A stretch of 41,892 nucleotides of DNA. It comes from Cytobacillus horneckiae (GTDB lineage Bacteria > Bacillota > Bacilli > Bacillales > Cytobacillaceae). This document shows, piece by piece, positions 7,856 through 15,315 of this stretch. Where the stretch lies: the NCBI RefSeq assembly GCF_002835735.1, contig NZ_PISD01000042.1, positions 1-41,892 on the forward strand, written 5' to 3'. Position 1 is the stretch's first letter. Every line of letters starts with the position of its first letter. The position numbers were made by a program, and so were the translations under genes. The notes beneath the pieces were generated by a model. It was not told the origin of the DNA. It worked only from the letters and a program-made list of their open reading frames with translations, and searched no databases.

Positions 7856-8319
7856 CTAAAAGTTTTGTACTCTCCCCATGATGATTACATCCTGTAACGC
7901 CCCTTGACTATAGTGAACCTTTTCAAGCAGACCTTCCTTTTTAAATCCCTTTCGTTCATACAGATGCAATGCTCGTTCATTCCTAGCTGTAACATCTAAT
8001 TCTATTCTAATTAACCTTAAATGCCTATCCGCAAGCTCTAACAAACAATCGAGCAGCTTACTACCAATGCCTTGCTTTTGATATTGTTCATGAATGGCGA
8101 TTGATATATTCCTCAAGGATAGCTATTCCTACCACTTTGCCTTCTATTTCGGCAACATACGCATGATCATCTATACTAAAAGCGGCAATATAAGCCTTAG
8201 TATCACTCACTCCTTCAGATGGCAATGCCATTGTTTGGTCTACAATTGATGGCTGCCTCCTTAATTCATTTAATGATGGCGCATCTTCTTTTATTATTGG
8301 CCTAATATGTAAATTTCAT
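7856..8319 (-). pseudogene. Decayed GNAT N-acetyltransferase
   Basis: Two frames together give most of a GNAT protein. From about 8307 to 8100 one frame reads IRPIIKEDAPSLNELRRQ... through AYVAEIEGKVVGIAIL and then a stop. Another frame, open from 8116, continues LRNISIAIHEQYQKQGIGSK, containing the acetyl-CoA loop Q-x-x-G-I-G, then ELDVTARNERALHLYERKGF to the stop at 7856. The likely ATG at 8319 is out of frame after four codons (one extra base). A second break of frame, with loss of a short piece before the LRN strand, lies near 8105. Two independent lesions make a real pseudogene more likely than one sequencing error. Confidence 0.75.
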
Positions 8320-8408
8320 CTCATTCTCCCCTGTTTGTAAAGGATTAAACATTTATGGATATTTTATCATTAGGTGGTTATTATGTTCTATTGTTAACAA
8401 ATGTTTGC

Positions 8409-8448
8409 AAAAAAATAAAAGCTTCTCGCACAAAAGTGTGGAGAAGCT
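8409..8448 (-). terminator. Terminator of the lactone-catabolism operon
   Basis: Minus-strand AGCTTCTC/GAGAAGCT stem extended by CACAC/GTGCG-like inner pairs, followed by a TTTTATTTTTTT tract. It starts 12 bases after the alcohol dehydrogenase stop. Confidence 0.8.
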
Positions 8449-8460
8449 AATTTAAGAATT

Positions 8461-9585
8461 TTACGGAATAACCATCATACGATTGATTTCTCCTGCTGCT
8501 AGCTTGTCGAAACCCTCGTTAATTTCTTCTAATGGAATCATACCACTTAATAACCGATCGACCGGCAAGCGACCCTGTTTATATAATTCAATAAATCGAG
8601 GAATATCCCTTGAGGGGACACAGCTTCCTAAGTAAGACCCTTTTAATACCCTTTCCTCAGCCGTTAATGTGACTTGAGGAAAAGAAAACTCATGCTCAGG
8701 ATGGGGCAATCCGGTCGTAACAGTCGTTCCGCCTCGTCTTGTAATTTTATAGGCTACCTTCATTGCAGGTACTGCCCCAGCGGTTTCAAAGGCATATTCT
8801 ACTCCGCCGGAAGTTATTTCTTTAATTCTCTCTATACAATCTTTATCTTTTGAATTAAAAATATGTGTGGCTCCAAGCTCTTTTGCAAAGTGAAGCTTTT
8901 CTGGATTGATATCAACTGCAATTATATCCCTTGCCCCTGAAGCAACCGCTCCAAGCAAAGCACTTAAACCTACTCCACCCAGTCCAACAACTGCGACAGA
9001 GCTGCCCATTCTTACATTAGCAGTATTTACGACTGCACCAACGCCTGTTAAAACGGCACAACCAAATAATGCAACCTTTTCAAATGGAATATCAGGGTCT
9101 ACTTTAACGAGAGAATGCTCAGATACTACAACATAATCAGAGAAGGCACAAACACCAACATGGTGATAAATGTATTCATGGCCAGCATGGAGGCGGCGTT
9201 CCCCGTTTAACAAAGTTCCCTCGCTATTGGATTTTGCTCCCTCCTCACAAAGTGCAGGTCTGCCCTCCTGACATGGCAAACAGTGTCCGCATGTAGGAAC
9301 GAAAATACATATCACATGATCTCCAGTCTTATAATTGGTTACTCCTGAACCAGTTTTTACAACTACTCCTGCTGCTTCGTGTCCTAAAGCCATAGGCAGC
9401 GGTCTTGGCCTGCTACCATTTATCACTGATAAATCAGAATGACATAATCCCGCAGCCTTTATTTCAACCAATACTTCCCCACGACCAGGGTCATCTAACT
9501 CTAATTCCTGAATAACCAGCGGCTTGCTCTCTTTATACGGCCTTGAGGCACCCATCACTTGAAGCACGGCTGATTTTACTTTCAT
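8461..9585 (-). CDS. Zinc-dependent alcohol dehydrogenase (MDR family)
   Basis: Oxidises an alcohol to the aldehyde with NAD(P). Counting from the ATG at 9585 (374 residues), the catalytic zinc ligands are Cys48, His69 (with Glu70 in GHEAAG) and Cys176. The four structural-zinc cysteines are at 99, 102, 105 and 113 (CGHCLPCQEGRPALC). The Rossmann motif GLGGVG is at 201-206. ATG 9585 is chosen because AAGGAGGT lies 6-7 bases upstream; the GTG two codons earlier is too close. That ribosome binding site overlaps the stop of the lactonase gene, so the two are translationally linked. As the last gene of the sigma-54 operon it may convert the hydroxy acid released by the lactonase (inference). Length and structural-zinc set fit class III-like enzymes, but the substrate is open. 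Confidence 0.85.
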   Translation of the reverse strand: MKVKSAVLQVMGASRPYKESKPLVIQELELDDPGRGEVLVEIKAAGLCHSDLSVINGSRPRPLPMALGHEAAGVVVKTGSGVTNYKTGDHVICIFVPTCGHCLPCQEGRPALCEEGAKSNSEGTLLNGERRLHAGHEYIYHHVGVCAFSDYVVVSEHSLVKVDPDIPFEKVALFGCAVLTGVGAVVNTANVRMGSSVAVVGLGGVGLSALLGAVASGARDIIAVDINPEKLHFAKELGATHIFNSKDKDCIERIKEITSGGVEYAFETAGAVPAMKVAYKITRRGGTTVTTGLPHPEHEFSFPQVTLTAEERVLKGSYLGSCVPSRDIPRFIELYKQGRLPVDRLLSGMIPLEEINEGFDKLAAGEINRMMVIP

Positions 9586-9597
9586 ACTCACACCTCC

Positions 9598-10446
9598 TTA
9601 TTCATAGTAGCCTTTAGTAGATTTAACAAACTCATTAAACTGTACCGGGTCATGCCCAAACCAGACTTGCGAGTTTGTTTCCTTTTGTATCTTTTTAATT
9701 TTTTCAACTGCTTTGACATACCCTAATGAATCATAAATAATTCCCGGAATCTTTATAGGCGGACCATAATTTTCTGCAGAGTATACTGCATCAGAGGCAA
9801 GAATAATTCCTCCCGTTTCAGGCATATCAATATGAAGCCCTAGAAGCCCCCAAGCATGACCGCTGCCAAAGTTTAAAATTTTTACTCCTTCAACCAATTC
9901 CAGATTATCTTCTTCTCTTCCAATCGTTTTCCATTGGAGGTGATTCTTAATCCAGGCATCAATATCCGCCCAAATATATGCGCCATTTTTATCGTGATTC
10001 GCATAAGAACGAAGCGTTCCGTTTAATTCGTCTTCATGCACAATAATCTTCGCATTCGTAAACATTTCCAGACAGCCGGCATGATCCAAGTGGAGATGTG
10101 AGGCGACAACAAATTTAATATCTTCCGGTCGGACATTTAACTGTTCTAATCGATGATGTAAATAACATTCTTCATCTGCCTGCCAAGGGAACGTTTTTTG
10201 AGTCATTTCTTCCCATCTTCCTTTTTCCCCCATGGAATTAGGGTTGCAGGCTGTATCAAATAATATTTTTCCTTCTGGATGATCAATGAGAACAGTATAG
10301 ATAGGGAATTCAACGAAGGTGGCTGGCTTATTTGGTTCATCAATATTGGCAGGATTATGCATCGCCACCATATAATTTTTATCCATTCTCATTCTGCCAT
10401 TATCCATTACATATAATTTAGGTCTTGGCTTAATAATATTAGCCAT
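9598..10446 (-). CDS. Metallo-beta-lactamase-fold lactonase (AHL lactonase / gamma-butyrolactonase type)
   Basis: Hydrolyses a lactone ring at a dinuclear metal site in the cytoplasm. In 282 residues it has the signature HLHLDH (His117, His119, Asp121, His122), then His197 in SGHAWG, Asp219 in LASDAVY and His265 in FGHD, i.e. the full ligand set of the AiiA/AttM group. No signal peptide. Acyl-homoserine lactone quenching is one possible role. Its place between an aldehyde dehydrogenase and an alcohol dehydrogenase is like the Agrobacterium attKLM (blcABC) operon, where the lactonase opens gamma-butyrolactone to 4-hydroxybutyrate; this is the preferred reading. Start ATG 10446 follows TTAGGAGG. 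Confidence 0.85.
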   Translation of the reverse strand: MANIIKPRPKLYVMDNGRMRMDKNYMVAMHNPANIDEPNKPATFVEFPIYTVLIDHPEGKILFDTACNPNSMGEKGRWEEMTQKTFPWQADEECYLHHRLEQLNVRPEDIKFVVASHLHLDHAGCLEMFTNAKIIVHEDELNGTLRSYANHDKNGAYIWADIDAWIKNHLQWKTIGREEDNLELVEGVKILNFGSGHAWGLLGLHIDMPETGGIILASDAVYSAENYGPPIKIPGIIYDSLGYVKAVEKIKKIQKETNSQVWFGHDPVQFNEFVKSTKGYYE

Positions 10447-10464
10447 CTTAGTACCTCCTAATGT

Positions 10465-11898
10465 TTATAGTTTTGTATTAATTGATACAAATTTCGTTTC
10501 AGTCATTTCCTGAACTGCATAATGGACACCTTCTCTACCATAACCACTATCTTTTATACCGCCGTACGGCATATGATCAACACGGAATGTCGGTGCATCA
10601 TTGATAATGACGCCGCCGGCCTTAAGCTGTCTCGCTGCATCGAAGGCATTAAAAATATTAGATGTGTAAATCCCTAGATTCAATCCAAAGTTAGAATGAT
10701 TAGCCATATCAATTGCTGCTTGTAAATTTTCATAAGGAACGATTGAGACAATCGGAGCAAAGGTTTCCATACAAGAAACAGCCATCTCGTTATTCACATT
10801 TAATAAAACGGTCGGCTCGAGCATAGCGCCTTCACCTTCACCGCCGCAAGCAACCTCAGCACCAGCCTCCAGCGCATCATCAATCCATCCCTTAACACGG
10901 GCAGCTTCCTTTTCATGAATAAGTACGCTTATATCTGTTGTTTCTTCATTCGGGTCTCCAAGCTTTAACAATTTTGACTGCTCTACAAAAGCCTCAACAA
11001 ATGACCGATAGATTGATTGCTGTACATAAATTCTTTGTAGAGAAATACATAGCTGGCCAGAAAATGAGTAGGCTGTTTCTACACAGCGGGGAACAATTTT
11101 TGCAATATCTATATCCGGCTCAATAATAACCGCAGCATTTGAACCAAGCTCCAAAGTGCATTTTCTTAAACCCACCTTACTTTTAATCAGCTTTCCTACC
11201 GCAGCGCTGCCAGTAAAGGTCACTTTTCGTACGCGTTCATCAGCGATCAGTGCATCACTCAATTCTTCTCCATAGCCAGTAACAACTTGTAGTGCTCCTT
11301 TAGGCAGACCCGCTTCCATAAATACTTCAGCAATTGCTATTGATCCTAAAGGCGTTTGCTCGGCAGGCTTCAAAACAACCGTATTTCCTGCTGCAAAAGC
11401 CGGTCCAAGTTTGTGTGCAACCAAATTGAAAGGAAAATTAAATGGAGTGATTGCAACAACAACCCCTAATGGCTCCTGCCATGTCAACCCGATACGTCCT
11501 GTCCCTCCCGCAGAAGCATCCATCGGGATTGTTTCTCCGTATAAACGCTTCGCTTCTTCTGCTGCTAAACGATAGGTCTCTACAGTTCTCTGCATCTCTC
11601 CTCTAGCTGCATTTATTGGCTTTCCAGATTCTAATACAATTAATTTAGCGAACTCTTCTTTTCTGAACTCTAGTATTTCAGACACTTTATACAAAATCTC
11701 TGACCGTTTAAATGCCGGCATTTCTCTCATGACTTCTTGAGCCCTGTATGCAGATGAAATTGCCTTTTGCACATCACTCTCATCTGCTCTGCATATTTCA
11801 GCAATGATTTCACCATTATAAGGATTTTCCAATGGATAAAACCGGTTCGAGAATATCCATTCTCCATCAATAAGCTGCCTTTTCTTATCCACACTCAT
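10465..11898 (-). CDS. NAD(P)-dependent aldehyde dehydrogenase (succinate-semialdehyde-type)
   Basis: Oxidises an aldehyde to the acid. The 477-residue product has the ALDH catalytic set: Asn154 (TPFNFP), Glu250 (LELGSNAA) and nucleophile Cys284 (GQLCISLQRI), plus the cofactor-binding FTGSAAVGK near 228-236. GQLCIS with QRI(Y)V is common in semialdehyde and lactaldehyde dehydrogenases. First gene of the sigma-54 operon; an AAAGGAGGG ribosome binding site precedes ATG 11898. With the lactonase and alcohol dehydrogenase behind it, succinate semialdehyde is a plausible substrate (inference). Confidence 0.85.
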   Translation of the reverse strand: MSVDKKRQLIDGEWIFSNRFYPLENPYNGEIIAEICRADESDVQKAISSAYRAQEVMREMPAFKRSEILYKVSEILEFRKEEFAKLIVLESGKPINAARGEMQRTVETYRLAAEEAKRLYGETIPMDASAGGTGRIGLTWQEPLGVVVAITPFNFPFNLVAHKLGPAFAAGNTVVLKPAEQTPLGSIAIAEVFMEAGLPKGALQVVTGYGEELSDALIADERVRKVTFTGSAAVGKLIKSKVGLRKCTLELGSNAAVIIEPDIDIAKIVPRCVETAYSFSGQLCISLQRIYVQQSIYRSFVEAFVEQSKLLKLGDPNEETTDISVLIHEKEAARVKGWIDDALEAGAEVACGGEGEGAMLEPTVLLNVNNEMAVSCMETFAPIVSIVPYENLQAAIDMANHSNFGLNLGIYTSNIFNAFDAARQLKAGGVIINDAPTFRVDHMPYGGIKDSGYGREGVHYAVQEMTETKFVSINTKL

Positions 11899-11928
11899 GC
11901 TTTTTCCCTCCTTTCATACCAAACAATA

Positions 11929-11944
11929 TGCAATTGCTATGCCA
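11929..11944 (-). promoter_or_regulatory. Sigma-54 (-24/-12) promoter of the lactone operon
   Basis: Minus-strand TGGCATAGCAATTGCA: TGGCAT, five bases, TTGCA, preceded by T and followed by T. It matches the sigma-54 consensus TGGCAC-N5-TTGCW at all but one position. It lies 31 bases before the aldehyde dehydrogenase ATG, and an enhancer-binding protein gene starts 155 bases away in the opposite direction. Confidence 0.9.
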
Positions 11945-11981
11945 ACGCCTTTATAACTTATCTTTATCAACCTTCGATAGT

Positions 11982-12080
11982 AAATTCTGGTGAATTTTTT
12001 CATAGATATATGATACTATTAGGTATAATCCTCAATAGAAAGCGGTTACATAATTCAACTGCAATAGAAAAATTTCACCA
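11982..12080. promoter_or_regulatory. Candidate enhancer sites between the lactone operon and its activator
   Basis: AAATTC-TGGT-GAATTT (11982-11997) is a perfect palindrome. TGGTGAATTTTTTC (11988-12001) recurs inverted as GAAAAATTTCACCA (12067-12080) with one mismatch. The sites lie 40-150 bases upstream of the -24/-12 promoter, where a sigma-54 activator binds. TATAAT at 12024-12029 may be the -10 box of the activator gene. Confidence 0.4.
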
Positions 12081-12099
12081 CTATAAAGGAGCCAGTGAA

Positions 12100-13479
12100 A
12101 TGAATCTATTAAACTTAAATCCCACCACAAGAACAATAGACCAATTGATTACCGTACTTGAGTATGTTCCAGATGGCATCTATTTAGTTGACCCTAAAGG
12201 ATTCACTCTTTATGTTAATGCGGCTTATGAAAGGCTTTCCGGCTTCAATCGGAAAGAACTGGTAGGGCGCTATATGGGGGATTTAGTTAAGGAAGGCTAT
12301 ATCAATCAGTCCGCCTCCCTCCTTGTACTTGAGCAAAAAGAAACGGTCAGCATTATGCAAAAGCTCGGCGGCAAAAAGGATGCCATGGTAACTGGCATGC
12401 CGGTTTTCGATGAGGACGGACAAATCGAATTGGTTGTAGCGAGCGTTAGAGACATAACCAAACTCAATCAACTAAAAGACGAGCTAGAAAGAGTAGAGAA
12501 TATAACAAAACTTAACAACCATCGCTTTACATTTGATTTTATGGACGAACAGCAATCTCAATTCTTTTATTCAAGTATGCAAATGAAAAGAATCGTTCAA
12601 AAAGTGGAACAGATTGCTCCTTTTCCTACAAGTATTCTTATCACTGGTCCCTCAGGAGCAGGAAAAGAAGAAATTGCAAATTTAATACACCATATGAGCA
12701 ATAGAAGGAAAAAACCATTTATAAAAGTGAACTGCGCGGCAATCCCTGAGCAGCTACTTGAATCTGAATTATTTGGCTATGAAGGCGGCGCATTTACAGG
12801 CTCTAAAAAGGAAGGAAAAATGGGCTTGCTTGAACTTGCAGATGGAGGTACTTTTTTATTGGACGAAATTGGGGAAATGCCGCTTTCCCTTCAAGTTAAG
12901 TTACTGCGTGTGCTGCAGGAGAAGAAAATTCAAAGAATCGGCGGTACGCTTGCCAAACCTGTTGATATTCGCATCATTTCTGCTACTAATCAAGATTTAG
13001 AGCTTAAAATGAAAGTTGGAGATTTTCGCGAGGACTTATTTTATCGAATTGCTGTTGTTACACTAGATATTCCGCCATTAAAGGAAAGAATTGAAGATAT
13101 CGATGTTTTTATCGATCATTTCTTTCTCAACTTTAAAGAACAATACCGGATAGAGAAAGAGCTTCTCCCAACAACTAAAAGTGTTCTTCAATCCTATCAC
13201 TGGCCAGGGAATATACGAGAGCTAAAAAACATCATTGAAAGCCTGATTGTTTCTATCCCAGAAAGAATTATTCAACCAAAGCATCTGCCTCCTCATATTT
13301 ACCACACATCACGACAACAAACACCAAAAACGCTAAAGGCTCAAATCGAAAACTATGAAAGAATGATAATTGATGAAGCAATACAAAGAAACATGTCAAA
13401 AAGAAAAGCAGCTAAAGAATTAGGAGTCCATCACACTACTCTTTTAAAAAAATTACAGCGATGGCAGCAAAAAGAATAA
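12100..13479 (+). CDS. Sigma-54-dependent enhancer-binding protein with PAS domain
   Basis: Activates sigma-54 RNA polymerase by ATP hydrolysis. In 459 residues: PAS sensor (about 14-122), AAA+ domain with Walker A GPSGAGKE (183-190), GAFTGS (230-235, the GAFTGA sigma-54 contact loop with Ala to Ser) and Walker B FLLDEIGE (252-259), and a Fis-type helix-turn-helix at the C-terminus (SKRKAAKELGVHHTTLLKKL). The open frame extends upstream, but ATG 12100 is chosen because AAAGGAG (12085-12091) is 8 bases before it and the PAS domain starts just after. Divergent from the lactone operon, whose sigma-54 promoter it most likely serves. The PAS ligand is unknown. Confidence 0.9.
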   Translation: MNLLNLNPTTRTIDQLITVLEYVPDGIYLVDPKGFTLYVNAAYERLSGFNRKELVGRYMGDLVKEGYINQSASLLVLEQKETVSIMQKLGGKKDAMVTGMPVFDEDGQIELVVASVRDITKLNQLKDELERVENITKLNNHRFTFDFMDEQQSQFFYSSMQMKRIVQKVEQIAPFPTSILITGPSGAGKEEIANLIHHMSNRRKKPFIKVNCAAIPEQLLESELFGYEGGAFTGSKKEGKMGLLELADGGTFLLDEIGEMPLSLQVKLLRVLQEKKIQRIGGTLAKPVDIRIISATNQDLELKMKVGDFREDLFYRIAVVTLDIPPLKERIEDIDVFIDHFFLNFKEQYRIEKELLPTTKSVLQSYHWPGNIRELKNIIESLIVSIPERIIQPKHLPPHIYHTSRQQTPKTLKAQIENYERMIIDEAIQRNMSKRKAAKELGVHHTTLLKKLQRWQQKE

Positions 13480-13486
13480 GATTCTA

Positions 13487-13509
13487 GGAGAAGAACGAAA
13501 TTCTTCTCC
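13487..13509 (+). terminator. Hairpin between convergent genes
   Basis: GGAGAAGAA (13487-13495) pairs perfectly with TTCTTCTCC (13501-13509). It lies right after the activator stop; the T-tract is short (GCCTGTTT), so efficiency is uncertain. Confidence 0.55.
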
Positions 13510-13515
13510 GCCTGT

Positions 13516-14070
13516 TTAGTTAGCCGCTCTCTCAATTTTCAAATTAATAGAATCAAGCTTGGCAAATAGTGGAGCGATAAGATCACTAAAATATAGATTG
13601 TCCTCTAAAGACAATTCATTTTGATCATGGAAGGTAAAGACATATTGACCTCTTTCATTGCCTGTCGGTTCAAAATAGTTAATTTCCTTTAAGTCTTGCC
13701 AGCCGTATTCATACTTATCTGTTGATAGAGGATAAGAAAATGAAATTGATTCATGTGAAAATATTATGTAGCCTTGACTGCCTAAATAGAAAGGAATAAT
13801 GCTTAATAAAACCAATCCGGCACCTAAAATAAATGATTGCTTTTTCAAGTTTAATAGTGCTATTGCAAGCAGCGCAACTGTAATAAAGAAAAATCCAATA
13901 CCATACATCAAATGGGCAGATTTCGGCACAAGTATCATCCAAATGCTTGCGTCATGATAAAATATTTCCGCAATCTTTTGCGGTATAAAGAACACCCCTA
14001 TTGCCGAAATAAACCCAACGCCAATACTTAAAGCTAAAAATATCCGCTTAGCTTTATAAGCTCTTCCCAA
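13516..14070 (-). CDS. Hypothetical membrane protein with three helices and a C-terminal soluble domain
   Basis: I do not recognise this 184-residue protein with certainty. Hydrophobic segments lie at about 10-28, 50-75 and 80-100. They are followed by a soluble beta-rich part (GYIIFSHESISFSYPLSTDK... to the end) that looks like a PH-type domain of Bacillus membrane proteins. The start is TTG at 14070 with GGGGGGAG close before it, which is tight and leaves the start uncertain. Convergent with the sigma-54 activator; no functional context. Confidence 0.6.
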   Translation of the reverse strand: MGRAYKAKRIFLALSIGVGFISAIGVFFIPQKIAEIFYHDASIWMILVPKSAHLMYGIGFFFITVALLAIALLNLKKQSFILGAGLVLLSIIPFYLGSQGYIIFSHESISFSYPLSTDKYEYGWQDLKEINYFEPTGNERGQYVFTFHDQNELSLEDNLYFSDLIAPLFAKLDSINLKIERAAN

Positions 14071-14432
14071 ACCTCTCCCCCCTGTTCATTAATAAGTACG
14101 AATGGGGCACGAAAAAAGTTCCAATTATTTCAAAAATAACATCAAAAAGTTGTCCAACTATTTGCGTTCAACACCTATTAGTAAATCTTTATGGTTTTCT
14201 TATGCTGATCACCAATCTTACCTCGAGCATATAGATGTTTTGCTATGTTATAACGCTGTGACGAAAATTTATTTATTCCGCTGATGCTCACTCTTTTTCA
14301 CCGATTCAGCCGAATAAACTTGATTTATTCCTCGCATTCCCCCTATTGAAGCTACGATTTATTCAATACGGAATATAAATCCAATTTTCAAATATAAATG
14401 TAAGGGACGATTAAAAAGAGGAGGTTTTATAC
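14071..14432. other. Intergenic stretch without recognisable gene
   Basis: About 360 AT-rich bases between divergently oriented genes. On the minus strand GAATAAAT recurs three times (near 14274, 14324 and 14351). One pair forms a 7-bp hairpin GAATAAA-CTTGA-TTTATTC (14312-14330). No promoter, RNA or credible ORF was identified with confidence. AGAGGAGG at the right end is the ribosome binding site of the next gene. Confidence 0.5.
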
Positions 14433-15002
14433 ATGTTGTTAATCATCAGTCTTTTAATGGTTCTTGCTTATAGTGTGTATTTCTTTATTAGCTCTAAGAA
14501 AAATCATGTAGATGTTAAGAAGTCGTTTTCAAAATGTATTCCAATGGTAGTTGGGATGACAAGCAGCTTAACGATTGGGTTATTAATGGCATTATGGATT
14601 CCACAGATGGCTTTATCCACTATTTTTGCCGTCGTTATAAGCGCAGCCATCGCTGTGCTTATCGGACTGCCCTTTGGCACAAATGGAGTAGTTGAGGCCC
14701 AGGCATCAAGTTTGATGGGGGCAATGATGGGTGCCATGCTGGGAATCATGCTCGCACCTGCAGAGATTACTTTAATGGTTATAGCGATGGATATAATATA
14801 CTTATTAAGCATTCTTTCAATGATGCTTTTGTTAAGCAAGGAACTAAAAGTCAAGAATGTCCTAAAAAGCCGGTCGCTCCCATTCTACCTTTCCTTTTTA
14901 CTTAGCATTTTTATTATCTGTACCATCGGCATATCACAAACGGCAAGTATTACCGATCAAAAAGAAGCGGAACCAACATCACATAGTGAACATCATCATT
15001 AA
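14433..15002 (+). CDS. Hypothetical polytopic membrane protein with histidine-rich tail
   Basis: A 189-residue protein with about five or six hydrophobic segments. These include a glycine/methionine-rich region (SSLMGAMMGAMLGIMLAP, about 92-109) and a C-terminus ending HSEHHH. Methionine-rich helices and a His tail could bind a metal such as copper or nickel, but this is only a hint. Start ATG 14433 follows AGAGGAGG. It has no operon partner. I do not recognise the family. Confidence 0.65.
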   Translation: MLLIISLLMVLAYSVYFFISSKKNHVDVKKSFSKCIPMVVGMTSSLTIGLLMALWIPQMALSTIFAVVISAAIAVLIGLPFGTNGVVEAQASSLMGAMMGAMLGIMLAPAEITLMVIAMDIIYLLSILSMMLLLSKELKVKNVLKSRSLPFYLSFLLSIFIICTIGISQTASITDQKEAEPTSHSEHHH

Positions 15003-15100
15003 TCACCTTGTATTAAACCTCCAAGTGATCAAATTGAAAAATATGATTGACTTTTTAATATAACAGTAATATTATGAATATAAAAATTTAATAAAATTAT

Positions 15101-15219
15101 TCTCTTATTGAGAGAGGCTGAGGGACTGGCCCTGTGACGCCCGGCAACCATTCATAATTTAATTTATGAACAGGTGCTAAATCCTGCAAAATACGAATGT
15201 ATTTTGAAAAATAAGAGAG
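15101..15219 (+). promoter_or_regulatory. SAM-I (S-box) riboswitch
   Basis: The S-box core is clear: AGAGAGGCTGAGGGACTGGC, then CCTGTGACGCCCGGCAACC, a variable hairpin, GGTGCTAAATCCTGCA and the closing helix. Stem P1 is CTCTTATT (15102-15109) with AATAAGAG (15210-15217). High SAM should stabilise P1 and free the terminator at 15246. It controls a dehydrogenase gene and metQNI, so the whole unit is methionine-responsive. Confidence 0.97.
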
Positions 15220-15245
15220 GTACTTAATTATTCAGATATATTTAT

Positions 15246-15277
15246 GCCTCTCTATTTTGAGAGGCATTTTTGTTTTG
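15246..15277 (+). terminator. Riboswitch expression-platform terminator
   Basis: GCCTCTC-TATTTT-GAGAGGC (15246-15265) followed by a T-rich tract. The CCTCTC arm can also pair with GAGAGG at the 3' side of riboswitch P1, giving the antiterminator. Confidence 0.9.
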
Positions 15278-15315
15278 TTAACATAATTCCCCAAACAGAA
15301 AAGAGGAAGAAAAAT

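Noticed and set aside
9598..10446. Naming the lactonase aiiA
   Set aside because: Metal ligands fit the whole AHL/butyrolactone lactonase group; the operon context favours a catabolic role, so no symbol was given.
11767..12099. Upstream extension of the first sigma-54 activator frame
   Set aside because: Overlaps the start of the divergent operon and its -24/-12 promoter; the strong ribosome binding site and PAS start support ATG 12100.
15244..15315. Earlier ATG for the dehydrogenase after the SAM riboswitch
   Set aside because: Lies in the terminator stem of the expression platform; no ribosome binding site.
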